Source: Rhynchospora pubera
Lineage: Eukaryota > Streptophyta > Magnoliopsida > Poales > Cyperaceae
Length of the DNA stretch: 64,000 bases
Direction: 5' to 3'
Assembly (NCBI GenBank): GCA_028095005.1
Contig: CM051462.1
Span: 231,216,473-231,280,472, forward strand
Below, one piece after another: positions 1 through 14,400 of this stretch (position 1 is the stretch's first letter; each line of letters opens with the position of its first letter). Under the pieces are notes generated by a model that worked only from the letters and a program-made list of their open reading frames with translations, did not search any database and was not told the DNA's origin. A program made the position numbers and the translations under genes.

Positions 1-3000
1 AAGTTTCTGGATTCAGTCTAAGTCATTTCATCACAATAATCTACATTTAAACACTTTATACTTTCTAGAATATGATCCTTATCATGTTTATTCTAAACGA
101 TTGCATTTTACATGTTAATTACGCATATAAAGTGCAAAAACTGCAATTTTGAGTCATTTCAAAAATTTCTGGATTCATTGTAAGTAATTTTATCTCAATA
201 ATCTACATTTAAATACTTTATTCTGTCTAGAATATGATCCTTATGTTGTTTATACAAAAAGATTGCATTATACATGCTAACTAGACATATAAAGTGCAAA
301 TAATGCAATTCTGAGTCATTCTGAATTATTCTAAGTCACTTCACTCATTTCTGCATTTATTCTAAATCTTTCATCACAATAATCTACATTTAAACACTTT
401 ATACTGTATAGAATAAGATCCTTATCTTAATTACTCAAAAATATTGCATTATACATGGTAATTACGCATATAAATTGCACATAATGAAATTATGAGTCAT
501 TTTTAGTTATTCCAATCCTTTTTGAATTCAATCTAAGCCATTTCATCATAATAATCTACATTTAAACACTTTATACTGTATAGAATAAGATCCTTATCTT
601 GTTTATTCAAAAAGATTGCATTATACATGCTAACTAGACATATAAAGTGCAAATAATGCAATTCGAGTCATTCTGAATCATTCTAAGTAACTTCAATCGT
701 TTATGGATTTATTTTAAGTCATTCCATTACAATAATTTACATTTAAACACAGTATAATATTTAGAATATGATTATTATCTTGTTTATTCAAACAGTTACG
801 CTTATAAAATGCAAATAATGCAATTTGGAGTACTTTTAAGTCATTTCAATCATTTTTTGATTCATTATAAGTCATTTCATTAAAATAATCTAAATTTAAA
901 CACTTTATACTATCTAGAATATGATCCTTCTTTTGTTTATTAAAAAAGATTGCATTATACATGCTAATTACGCACATAAATAGCAAATAATGCAATTCTG
1001 AGTAATTCTAAGTCATTTCTAAAGTTTCTGGATTTATTCTAAGTCATTTCATCACAATAATCTAAATTTAAACTCTTTATAGTGTCTAGAATATGATCTT
1101 TGTCTAGTTTAGTCAAAAAGGATCCATTATACATTGTAATTACATATATAAAGTGCAAAAATGCAGTTTCAACTCATTCTAAATTATTACAATCGTTTCT
1201 GTTCTCATTCTAAGTCATTTCATCACAGTAATCTACATTTAAATAGTTTGTACCATCTAAAATATGATTGTTATCTTGTTTATTCAAAAAGTTTCCATTA
1301 TACAAGCTGAGTAGGCATATAAAGTGCAAATAATTCAATTCTGAGTCATTCTAAGTAATTTCAACAATTTTTCGATTAATTCTAACTCATTTTATCACAA
1401 TAATATACATTTAAAAACTTTATACTGTCTAGGATAATCTTGTTTATTAAAAACAAAATTGCATCATACATGGTAATTATGGATACAAAGTGCAAATAAT
1501 TTCAAACCAGTGTCATTCTAAGTTATTTCAATCGTTTCTGAATTCATTCTAAGTCGTTTAGTCGCAATAATCTATATACAAATAGTTTATATTGTTTAGA
1601 ATATGATCCTTATCTGTTTTATTAAAAAAGATTGAATTATACGTGATAATTACGCATATAAAGTGCAAACAATGCAATTCCGAGTCACTAGAAGTCATTT
1701 CAATTGTTTCTGAATTCATTCTAAGTCATTTCTTCTCCATAATCAATATTTAAACACTTTATATTGTGCAGAATATGATCCATATCTTGTTTATTAAAAA
1801 CGATTGCATCATACATGGTAATTACGCAAATAAAGTGCAAATAATATAATTCTGAGTCATTATAAGTTTTTCAACTGTTTCTGGTTTCATTTTAAGTCCT
1901 TTCATCACAATAATCTACATTTAAACACTTTGTACTGTATAGAATATGATCCTTATCTTGTCTATTCAAAAAGATTGCATTATACATGGTAATTATGGAT
2001 ATAAAGTGCAAATAATTTCAAACCGGTGTCATTCTAAGTTATTCCAATCATTTCTGAATTCATTCTAAGTCGTTTAGTCGTAATAATCTATATATAAATA
2101 TTTTATATTGTTTAGAATATGATCCTTATCTGTTTTATTAAAAAAGATTGAATTATACGTGATAATTACGCATATAAAGTGCAAACAATGCAATTCCGAG
2201 TCATTAGAAGTCATTTCAATTGTTTCTGAATTCATTCTAAGTCATTTCTTCTCCATAATCAATATTTAAACACTTTATATTGCGCAGAATATGATCCATA
2301 TCTTGTTTATTAAAAACGATTGCATCATACATGGTAATTACGCAAATAAAGTGCAAATAATATAATTCTGAGTCATTATAAGTTTTTTCAACCGTTTCTG
2401 GTTTCATTTTAAGTCCTTTCATCACAATAATCTACATTTAAACACTTTATACTGTATAGAATAAGATCCTTATCTTGTCTATTCAAAAAGATTGCATTAT
2501 ACATGGTAATTATGGATATAAAGTGCAAATAATTTCAAACCGGTGTCATTCTAAGTTATTCCAATCATTTCTGAATTTATTCTAAGTCGTTTAGTCGCAA
2601 TAATCTATATATAAATATTTTATATTGTTTAGAATATGATCCTTATCTGTTTTATTAAAAAAGATTGAATTATACGTGATAATTACGCATATAATGTGCA
2701 AACAATGCAATTCCGAGTAATTATAAGTCAACTGTTTCTGAATTCATTCTAAGTCATTTCTTCTCAATAATCAATATTTAAACACTTTATATTGTGCAGA
2801 ATATGATCCATATCTTGTTTATTAAAAATGATTGCTTCATACATGGTAATTACGCATATAAAGTGCAAATGATGCAGTTCTGAGTCATTATGTGTCATTC
2901 TATGTCATCTGAAAAGTTTTTGGATTCAGTCTAAGTCATTTCAACACAATAATCTACATTTAAACACTTTATACTTTCTAGAATATGATCCTCATCTTGT

Positions 3001-5454
3001 TTATTCTCAACGATAACATTTTACATGTAATTACGCATATAAAGTGCAAATAATGCAATTTTGAGTCATTCTAAATCATTTCAATCATTTCTGGATTCAT
3101 TCTAAGTCATTTCATCACAATAATCTACATTTAAAAAGTTTGCACCATCTAAAATCTGATTGTTATCTTGTTTATTCGAAAAGTTTCCAATATACATGTT
3201 AAGTAGGCTTATAAATAGCAAAAAATTCTATTCTGAGTAATTTCAATTGTTTGTAGATTCATTCTAACTCATTTTATCACAATAATATATATTTAAACAC
3301 TTTATACTGTCTAGAATATGATCCTTATCTTGTTTATTCGAAAAGATTGCGTTATACATGGTAATTACACATATAAAGGGCAAATAATGCAATCCTGAGT
3401 CATTTTTAGTCATTTCAATCGTTTCTGGATTCATTCCAAGACATTTCAACACAATAAACATTTAAACACTTTATACTGTATAGAATATGATCCTTATCTT
3501 CTTTATTCAAAATGATTGCATTATACATGGTAATTATGGATACAAAGTGCAAATAATGCAATTGTGAGTAATTTAAAGACATTTCAATCGTTTCTGGATT
3601 TATTCTAAGTCATTTCATCACAATAATATACAGTTAAATACTTTATACTGTCTAGAATATGATCCATATCTTGTTTATTCAAAAAGATTGCATTATACAT
3701 GGTAATTACACATATAAAGCGCAAAGAATGCAATCCTGAGTCATTTTAAGTCATTTCAATCATTTCTAGATTCATTCTAAGTCATTTCATCACAATAATC
3801 TATATTTAAACACTTTATACTGTATAGGGTATGATCCTTCTCTTGTTTATTCAAAAATATTGCATTATACATGGTAATTATGGATACAAAGTGCAAATAA
3901 TGCAATTCTGAGTCATTTAAAGACATTTCAATCGTTTCTGGATTTATTCTAAGTCATTTCATCACAATAATATACAGTTACTCAAAAAGATTGCACTATA
4001 CATGGTAATTACACATATAAAGTGCAAATAATTTAATTCTGAGTCATTTTAAGTCATTGTAATCGTTTCTGGATTCATTCAAAGTCATTTCATCACTATA
4101 ATCTACATTTAAACACTTTATACTGTATAGAATATTATCCTGATCTTCTTTATTTAAAAAGAATGCATAATACATGGTAATTACGCATATAAAGTGCAAA
4201 TAATGCAATTGCGAGTCAATCCTAGTCATTTTAATCTTTTCTTGATTCATTGTAAGTCATTTAATCTCAATTATCTACGTTTAAACACTTTATAAGGTAT
4301 ATAATATAATTTTTATCTTGTTTATTCAAAAATATTGCTTCTTACAAGGTAATTATGGATACAAAGTGCAAATGATGCAATTCTAAGTCATTTAAAGTCA
4401 TTTCAATAGTTTCTGGATTCATTCTAACTCATTTCATCACAATAATCTACATTTAAACACTTTATAATGTCTAGAATATAATCCATATCTTGTTTATTCA
4501 AAAAGATTGCATTATACATTGTAATTATGGATGCAATGTGCAAGGAATGCAATTCTGAGTCATTCTGAATCATTATAAGTAATTTCAATCGTTTTTGTCT
4601 TCATTTTTAGTCATTTCATCACAATAATTTTCATTTAAACAATTTATAGTGTCTAGAATATGATATTTATATTGTTTATTATAAAATATTGCATTATACA
4701 TTGTAATTACAAATATAAAGTGCAAATAATGCAATTCCTAGGCCTTCTAAATCATTTCAATCATTTCTGGATTCATTCTACGTCATTTCATCACAATAAT
4801 CTACCTTTAAACAGTTTATACCATCTAGAATATGATCCTTGTCGTGTTTATTCAACAAGATTGCATTATACCAGCTAAGTAGGCATACAAATTGCAAATA
4901 ATTCAATTATGAGTCATTCTTAGTAATTTCAATTGTTTGTGAATTCATTCTAACTCATTTAATCATAATAATATACATTCAAACACTTTATTCTGTCTAG
5001 AATATGATCCTTATCTTTTTATTCAAAAGGGCTGCATTATACATCGTAATTAAGAATATAAGTGCAAATAAAGCAATTCTGATTCATTTTAAGTCATTTC
5101 AATCATTTATGGATTTATTGGAATTCATTATCTTAATAATGTACATGAAACACTGTATACTATATAGAATATGATCCTTATCTAGTTTATTCAGAAAGAT
5201 TGCATTATACATGGTAATTATGGATATAAAGTTCAAATAATTTCAAATATGAGTCATTCTAAGTCATTTCAATTGTTTCTGAATTCATTCTAAGTCATTT
5301 CTTCTCAATAATCAATATTTAAACACTTTATATTGTGCAGAATATGATCCATATCTTGTTTATTAAAAACGATTGCATCATACATGGTAATTACGCATAT
5401 AAAGTGCAAATAATGCAATTCTGAGTCATTATGTGTCATGCTATGTCATCTGAA
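1..5454. repeat. Higher-order repeat unit, long form (copy 1)
   Basis: About 32 monomers. It starts with an AAGTTTCTGGATTCAGTC monomer and ends with one carrying ATGTGTCATGCTATGTCATC. It contains three tandem copies of a three-monomer block (ACGTGATAATTACGC landmarks near 1641, 2157 and 2674, about 516 bp apart). One monomer near 3960-4000 has lost about 75 bp. The same unit recurs 11,462 bp downstream with very few differences. Confidence 0.9.
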
Positions 5455-8400
5455 AAGTTTCTGGATTCAGTCTAAGTCATTTCATCACAATAATCTACAT
5501 TTAAACAATTTATACTTTCTAGAATATGATCCTTATCATGTTTATTCTAAACGATTGCATTTTACATGTTAATTACGCATATAAAGTGCAAAAACTGCAA
5601 TTTTGAGTCATTTCAAAAATTTCTGGATTCATTGTAAGTAATTTTATCTCAATAATCTACATTTAAATACTTTATTCTGTCTAGAATATGATCCTTATGT
5701 TGTTTATACAAAAAGATTGCATTATACATGCTAACTAGACATATAAAGTGCAAATAATGCAATTCTGAGTCATTCTGAATTATTCTAAGTCACTTCACTC
5801 ATTTCTGCATTTATTCTAAATCTTTCATCACAATAATCTACATTTAAACACTTTATACTGTATAGAATAAGATCCTTATCTTAATTACTCAAAAATATTG
5901 CATTATACATGGTAATTACGCATATAAATTGCACATAATGAAATTATGAGTCATTTTTAGTTATTCCAATCCTTTTTGAATTTAATCTAAGCCATTTCAT
6001 CATAATAATCTACATTTAAACACTTTATACTGTATAGAATAAGATCCTTATCTTGTTTATTCAAAAGATTGCATTATACATGCTAACTAGACATCTAAAG
6101 TGCAAATAATGCAATTCGAGTCATTCTGAATCATTCTAAGTAACTTCAATCGTTTATGGATTTATTTTAAGTCATTCCATTACAATAATTTACATTTAAA
6201 CACAGTATAATATTTAGAATTTGATTATTATCTTGTTTATTCAAAAAGTTACACATATAAAATGCAAATAAGTCAATTTGGAGTACTTTTAAGTCATTTC
6301 AATCATTTTTTGATTCATTATAAGTCATTTCATTAAAATAATCTAAATTTAAACACTTTATACTATCTAGAATATGATCCTTCTTTTGTTTATCAAAAAA
6401 GATTGCATTATACATGCTAATTACACACATAAATAGCAAATAATGCAATTCTGAGTAATTCTAAGTCATTTCTAATGTTTCTGGATTTATTCTAAGTCAT
6501 TTCATCACAATAATCTAAATTTAAACTCTTTATAGTGTCTAGAATATGATCTTTGTCTAGTTTAGTCAAAAAGGTTCCATTATACATTGTAATTACATAT
6601 ATAAAGTGCAAAAATGCAGTTTCAAGTCATTCTAAATTATTACAATCGTTTCTGTTCTCATTCTAAGTCATTTCATCACAGTAATCTACATTTAAATAGT
6701 TTGTACCATCTAAAATATGATTGTTATCTTGTTTATTCAAAAAGTTTCCATTATACAAGCTGAGTAGGCATATAAAGTGCAAATAATTCAATTCTGAGTC
6801 ATTCTAAGTAATTTCAACAATTTTTCGATTAATTCTAACTCATTTTATCACAATAATATACATTTAAAAACTTTATACTGTCTAGAATATTATCCTTATC
6901 TTGTTTATTAAAAACAAAATTGCATCATACATGGTAATTATGGATACAAAGTGCAAATAATTTCAAACCAGTGTCATTCTAAGTTATTTCAATCGTTTCT
7001 GAATTCATTCTAAGTCGTTTAGTCGCAATAATCTATATACAAATATTTTATATTGTTTAGAATATGATCCTTATCTGTTTTATTAAAAAAGATTGAATTA
7101 TACGTGATAATTACGCATATAAAGTGCAAACAATGCAATTCCGAGTCATTAGAAGTCATTTCAATTGTTTCTGAATTCATTCTAAGTCATTTCTTCTCCA
7201 TAATCAATATTTAAACACTTTATATTGTGCAGAATATGATCCATATCTTGTTTATTAAAAACGATTGCATCATACATGGTAATTACGCAAATAAAGTGCA
7301 AATAATATAATTCTGAGTCATTATAAGTTTTTCAACTGTTTCTGGTTTCATTTTAAGTCCTTTCATCACAATAATCTACATTTAAACACTTTGTACTGTA
7401 TAGAATATGATCCTTATCTTGTCTATTCAAAAAGATTGCATTATACATGGTAATTATGGATATAAAGTGCAAATAATTTCAAACCGGTGTCATTCTAAGT
7501 TATTCCAATCATTTCTGAATTCATTCTAAGTCGTTTAGTCGTAATAATCTATATATAAATATTTTATATAGTTTAGAATATGATCCTTATCTGTTTTATT
7601 AAAAAATATTGAATTATACGTGATAATTACGCATATAATGTACAAACAATGCAATTCCGAGTAATTATAAGTCAATTGTTTCTGAATTCATTCTAAGTCA
7701 TTTCTTCTCAATAATCAATATTTAAACACTTTATATTGTGCAGAATATGATCCATATCTTGTTTATTAAAAACGATTGCATCATACATGGTAATTACGCA
7801 TATAAAGTGCAAATGATGCAGTTCTGAGTCATTATGTGTCATTCTATGTCATCTGAAAAGTTTTTGGATTCAGTCTAAGTCATTTCAACACAATAATCTA
7901 CATTTAAACACTTTATACTTTCTAGAATATGATCCTTATCTTGTTTATTCTCAACGATTACATTTTACTTGTAATTACGCATATAAAGTGCAAATAATGC
8001 AATTCTGAGTCATTCTAAATCATTTCAATCATTTCTGGATTCATTCTAAGTCATTTCATCACAATAATCTACATTTAAAAAGTTTGCACCATCGAAAATC
8101 TGATTGTTATCTTGTTTATTCAAAATGTTTCCAATATACATGTTAAGTAGGCTTATAAAGAGCAAATAATTCTATTCTGAGTAATTTCAATTGTTTGTAG
8201 ATTCATTCTAACTCATTTTATCACAATAATATATATTTAAACACTTTATACTGTCTAGAATATGATCCTTATCTTGTTTATTCGAAAAGATTGCGTTATA
8301 CATGGTAATTACACATATAAAGGGCAAAGAATGCAATCCTGAGTCATTTTTAGTCATTTCAATCGTTTCTGGTTTCATTCCAAGACATTTCAACACAATA

Positions 8401-9058
8401 AACATTTAAACACTTTATACTGTATAGAATATGATCCTTATCTTGTTTATTCAAAATGATTGCATTATACATGGTAATTATGGATACAAAGTGCAAATAA
8501 TGCAATTGTGAGTAATTTAAAGACATTTCAATCGTTTCTGGATTTATTCTAAGTCATTTCATCACAATAATATACAGTTAAATACTTTATACTGTCTAGA
8601 ATATGATCCATATCTTGTTTATTCAAAAAGATTGCATTATACATGGTAATTACACATATAAAGCGCAAAGAATGCAATCCTGAGTCATTTTAAGTCATTT
8701 CAATCATTTCTAGATTCATTCTAAGTCATTTCATCACAATAATCTATATTTAAACACTTTATATTGTATAGGGTATGATCCTTCTCTTGTTTATTCAAAA
8801 ATATTGCATTATACATGGTAATTATGGATATAAAGTTCAAATAATTTCAAATATGAGTCATTCTAAGTCATTTCAATTGTTTCTGAATTCATTCTAAGTC
8901 ATTTCTTCTCAATAATCAATATTTAAACACTTTATATTGTGCAGAATATGATCCATATCTTGTTTATTAAAAACAATTGCATCATACATGGTAATTACGC
9001 ATATAAAGTGCAAATAATGCAATTCTGAGTCATTATGTGTCATGCTATGTCATCTGAA
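5455..9058. repeat. Higher-order repeat unit, middle form
   Basis: About 21 monomers (3604 bp). First and last monomers match those of the long unit, but one 516-bp trimer and a later block of monomers present in the long unit are absent. It therefore looks like a deletion derivative or progenitor of the long form, as expected from unequal exchange in register. Confidence 0.88.
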
Positions 9059-11462
9059 AAGTTTCTGGATTCAGTCTAAGTCATTTCATCACAATAATCA
9101 ACATTTAAACACTTTATACTTTCTAGAATATGATCCTTATCATGTTTATTCTAAACGATTGCATTTTACATGTTAATTACGCATATAAAGTGCAAAAAAT
9201 GCAATTTTGAGTCATTTCAAAAATTTCTGGATTCATTGTAAGTAATTTTTATCTCAATAATCTACATTTAAACACTTTATTCTGTCTAGAATATGATCCT
9301 TATGTTGTTTATACAAAAAGATTGCATTATACATGCTAACTAGACATATAAAGTGCAAATAATGCAATTCTGAGTCATTCTGAATTATTCTAAGTCACTT
9401 CACTCATTTCTGCATTTATTCTAAATCTATCATCACAATAATCTACATTTAAACACTTTATACTGTATAGAATAAGATCCTTATCTTAATTACTCAAAAA
9501 TATTGCATTATACATGGTAATTACGCATATAAATTGCACATAATGAAATTATGAGTCATTTTTAGATATTCCAATCCTTTTTGAATTCAATCTAAGCCAT
9601 TTCATCATAATAATCTACATTTAAACACTTTATACTGTATAGAATAAGATCCTTATCTTGTTTATTCAAAAAGATTGCATTATACATGCTAACTAGACAT
9701 ATAAAGTGCAAATAATGCAATTCGAGTCATTCTGAATCATTCTAAGTAACTTCAATCGTTTATGGATTTATTTTAAGTCATTCCATTACAATAATTTACA
9801 TTTAAACACAGTATAATATTTAGAATATGATTATTATCTTGTTTATTCAAAAAGTTACGCATATAAAATGCAAATAATGCAATTTGGAGTACTTTTAAGT
9901 CATTTCAATCATTTCTTGATTCATTATAAGTCATTTCATTAAAATAATCTAAATTTAAACACTTTATACTATCTAGAATATGATCCTTCTTTTGTTTATT
10001 AAAAAAGATTGCATTATACATGCTAATTACGCACATAAATAGCAAATAATGCAATTCTGAGTAATTCTAAGTCATTTCTAAAGTTTCTGGATTTATTCTA
10101 AGTCGTTTCATCACAATAATCTAAATTTAAACTCTTTATAGTGTCTAGAATATGATCTTTGTCTAGTTTAGTCAAAAAGGTTCCATTATACATTGTAATT
10201 ACATATATAAAGTGCAAAAATGCAGTTTCAAGTCATTCTAAATTATTACAATCGTTTCTGTTCTCATTCTAAGTCATTTCATCACAGTATCTACATTTAA
10301 ATAGTTTGTACCATCTAAAATATGATTGTTATCTTGTTTATTCAAAAAGTTTCCATTATACAAGCTGAGTAGGCATATAAAGTGCAAATAATTCAATTCT
10401 GAGTCATTCTAAGTAATTTCAACAATTTTTCGATTAATTCTAACTCATTTTATCACAATAATATACATTTAAAAACTTTATACTGACTAGAATATTATCC
10501 TTATCTTGTTTATTAAAAACAAAATTGCATCATACATGGTAATTATAGATACAAAGTGCAAATAATTTCAAACCAGTGTCATTCTAAGTTATTTCAATCG
10601 TTTCTAAATTCATTCTAAGTCGTTTAGTCGCAACAATCTATATACAAATATTTTATATTGTTTAGAATATGATCCTTATCTGTTTTATTAAAAAAGATTG
10701 AATTATACGTGATAATTACGCATATAAAGTGCAAACAATGCAATTCCGAGTCATTAGAAGTCATTTCAATTGTTTCTGAATTCATTCTAAGTCATTCTTC
10801 TCCATAATCAATATTTAAACACTTTATATTGTGCAGAATATGATCCATATCATGTTTATTAAAAACGATTGCATCATACATGGTAATTACGCTAATAAAG
10901 TGCAAATAATATAATTCTGAGTCATTATAAGTTTTTTGAACCGTTTCTGGTTTCATTTTAAGTCCTTTCATCACAATAATCTACATTTAAACACTTTATA
11001 CTGTATAGAATATGATCCTTATCTTGTCTATTCAAAAAGATTGCATTATACATGGTAATTATGGATATAAAGTGCAAATAATTTCAAACCGGTGTCATTC
11101 TAAGTTATTCCAATCATTTCTTAATTCATTCTAAGTCGTTTAGTCGCAATAATCTATATATAAATATTTTATATTGTTTAGAATATGATCCTTATCTGTT
11201 TTATTAAAAAAGATTGAATTATACGTGATAATTACGCATATAATGTACAAACAATGCAATTCCGAGTAATTATAAGTCAATTGTTTCTGAATTCATTCTA
11301 AGTCATTTCTTCTCAATAATCAATATTTAAACACTTTATATTGTGCAGAATATGATCCATATCTTGTTTATTAAAAACGATTGCATCATACATGGTAATT
11401 ACGGATATAAAGTGCAAATAATGCAATTCTGAGTCATTATGTGTCATGCTATGTCATCTGAA
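9059..11462. repeat. Higher-order repeat unit, short form
   Basis: About 14 monomers (2404 bp). It shares the opening run of monomers and the closing monomer with the two longer units, keeps two 516-bp trimer landmarks (10707 and 11223), and lacks most of the second half of the long unit. Confidence 0.88.
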
Positions 11463-14400
11463 AAGTTTCTGGATTCAGTCTAAGTCATTTCATCACAATA
11501 ATCTACATTTAAACACTTTATACTTTCTAGAATATGATCCTTATCATGTTTATTCTAAACGATTGCATTTTACATGTTAATTACGCATATAAAGTGCAAA
11601 AACTGCAATTTTGAGTCATTTCAAAAATTTCTGGATTCATTGTAAGTAATTTTATCTCAATAATCTACATTTAAATACTTTATTCTGTCTAGAATATGAT
11701 CCTTATGTTGTTTATACAAAAAGATTGCATTATACATGCTAACTAGACATATAAAGTGCAAATAATGCAATTCTGAGTCATTCTGAATTATTCTAAGTCA
11801 CTTCACTCATTTCTGCATTTATTCTAAATCTTTCATCACAATAATCTACATTTAAACACTTTATACTGTATAGAATAAGATCCTTATCTTAATTACTCAA
11901 AAATATTGCATTATACATGGTAATTACGCATATAAATTGCACATAATGAAATTATGAGTCATTTTTAGTTATTCCAATCCTTTTTGAATTCAATCTAAGC
12001 CATTTCATCATAATAATCTACATTTAAACACTTTATACTGTATAGAATAAGATCCTTATCTTGTTTATTCAAAAAGATTGCATTATACATGCTAACTAGA
12101 CATATAAAGTGCAAATAATGCAATTCGAGTCATTCTGAATCATTCTAAGTAACTTCAATCGTTTATGGATTTATTTTAAGTCATTCCATTACAATAATTT
12201 ACATTTAAACACAGTATAATATTTAGAATATGATTATTATCTTGTTTATTCAAACAGTTACGCTTATAAAATGCAAATAATGCAATTTGGAGTACTTTTA
12301 AGTCATTTCAATCATTTTTTGATTCATTATAAGTCATTTCATTAAAATAATCTAAATTTAAACACTTTATACTATCTAGAATATGATCCTTCTTTTGTTT
12401 ATTAAAAAAGATTGCATTATACATGCTAATTACGCACATAAATAGCAAATAATGCAATTCTGAGTAATTCTAAGTCATTTCTAAAGTTTCTGGATTTATT
12501 CTAAGTCATTTCATCACAATAATCTAAATTTAAACTCTTTATAGTGTCTAGAATATGATCTTTGTCTAGTTTAGTCAAAAAGGATCCATTATACATTGTA
12601 ATTACATATATAAAGTGCAAAAATGCAGTTTCAACTCATTCTAAATTATTACAATCGTTTCTGTTCTCATTCTAAGTCATTTCATCACAGTAATCTACAT
12701 TTAAATAGTTTGTACCATCTAAAATATGATTGTTATCTTGTTTATTCAAAAAGTTTCCATTATACAAGCTGAGTAGGCATATAAAGTGCAAATAATTCAA
12801 TTCTGAGTCATTCTAAGTAATTTCAACAATTTTTCGATTAATTCTAACTCATTTTATCACAATAATATACATTTAAAAACTTTATACTGTCTAGGATAAT
12901 CTTGTTTATTAAAAACAAAATTGCATCATACATGGTAATTATGGATACAAAGTGCAAATAATTTCAAACCAGTGTCATTCTAAGTTATTTCAATCGTTTC
13001 TGAATTCATTCTAAGTCGTTTAGTCGCAATAATCTATATACAAATAGTTTATATTGTTTAGAATATGATCCTTATCTGTTTTATTAAAAAAGATTGAATT
13101 ATACGTGATAATTACGCATATAAAGTGCAAACAATGCAATTCCGAGTCACTAGAAGTCATTTCAATTGTTTCTGAATTCATTCTAAGTCATTTCTTCTCC
13201 ATAATCAATATTTAAACACTTTATATTGTGCAGAATATGATCCATATCTTGTTTATTAAAAACGATTGCATCATACATGGTAATTACGCAAATAAAGTGC
13301 AAATAATATAATTCTGAGTCATTATAAGTTTTTCAACTGTTTCTGGTTTCATTTTAAGTCCTTTCATCACAATAATCTACATTTAAACACTTTGTACTGT
13401 ATAGAATATGATCCTTATCTTGTCTATTCAAAAAGATTGCATTATACATGGTAATTATGGATATAAAGTGCAAATAATTTCAAACCGGTGTCATTCTAAG
13501 TTATTCCAATCATTTCTGAATTCATTCTAAGTCGTTTAGTCGTAATAATCTATATATAAATATTTTATATTGTTTAGAATATGATCCTTATCTGTTTTAT
13601 TAAAAAAGATTGAATTATACGTGATAATTACGCATATAAAGTGCAAACAATGCAATTCCGAGTCATTAGAAGTCATTTCAATTGTTTCTGAATTCATTCT
13701 AAGTCATTTCTTCTCCATAATCAATATTTAAACACTTTATATTGCGCAGAATATGATCCATATCTTGTTTATTAAAAACGATTGCATCATACATGGTAAT
13801 TACGCAAATAAAGTGCAAATAATATAATTCTGAGTCATTATAAGTTTTTTCAACCGTTTCTGGTTTCATTTTAAGTCCTTTCATCACAATAATCTACATT
13901 TAAACACTTTATACTGTATAGAATATGATCCTTATCTTGTCTATTCAAAAAGATTGCATTATACATGGTAATTATGGATATAAAGTGCAAATAATTTCAA
14001 ACCGGTGTCATTCTAAGTTATTCCAATCATTTCTGAATTTATTCTAAGTCGTTTAGTCGCAATAATCTATATATAAATATTTTATATTGTTTAGAATATG
14101 ATCCTTATCTGTTTTATTAAAAAAGATTGAATTATACGTGATAATTACGCATATAATGTGCAAACAATGCAATTCCGAGTAATTATAAGTCAACTGTTTC
14201 TGAATTCATTCTAAGTCATTTCTTCTCAATAATCAATATTTAAACACTTTATATTGTGCAGAATATGATCCATATCTTGTTTATTAAAAATGATTGCTTC
14301 ATACATGGTAATTACGCATATAAAGTGCAAATGATGCAGTTCTGAGTCATTATGTGTCATTCTATGTCATCTGAAAAGTTTTTGGATTCAGTCTAAGTCA

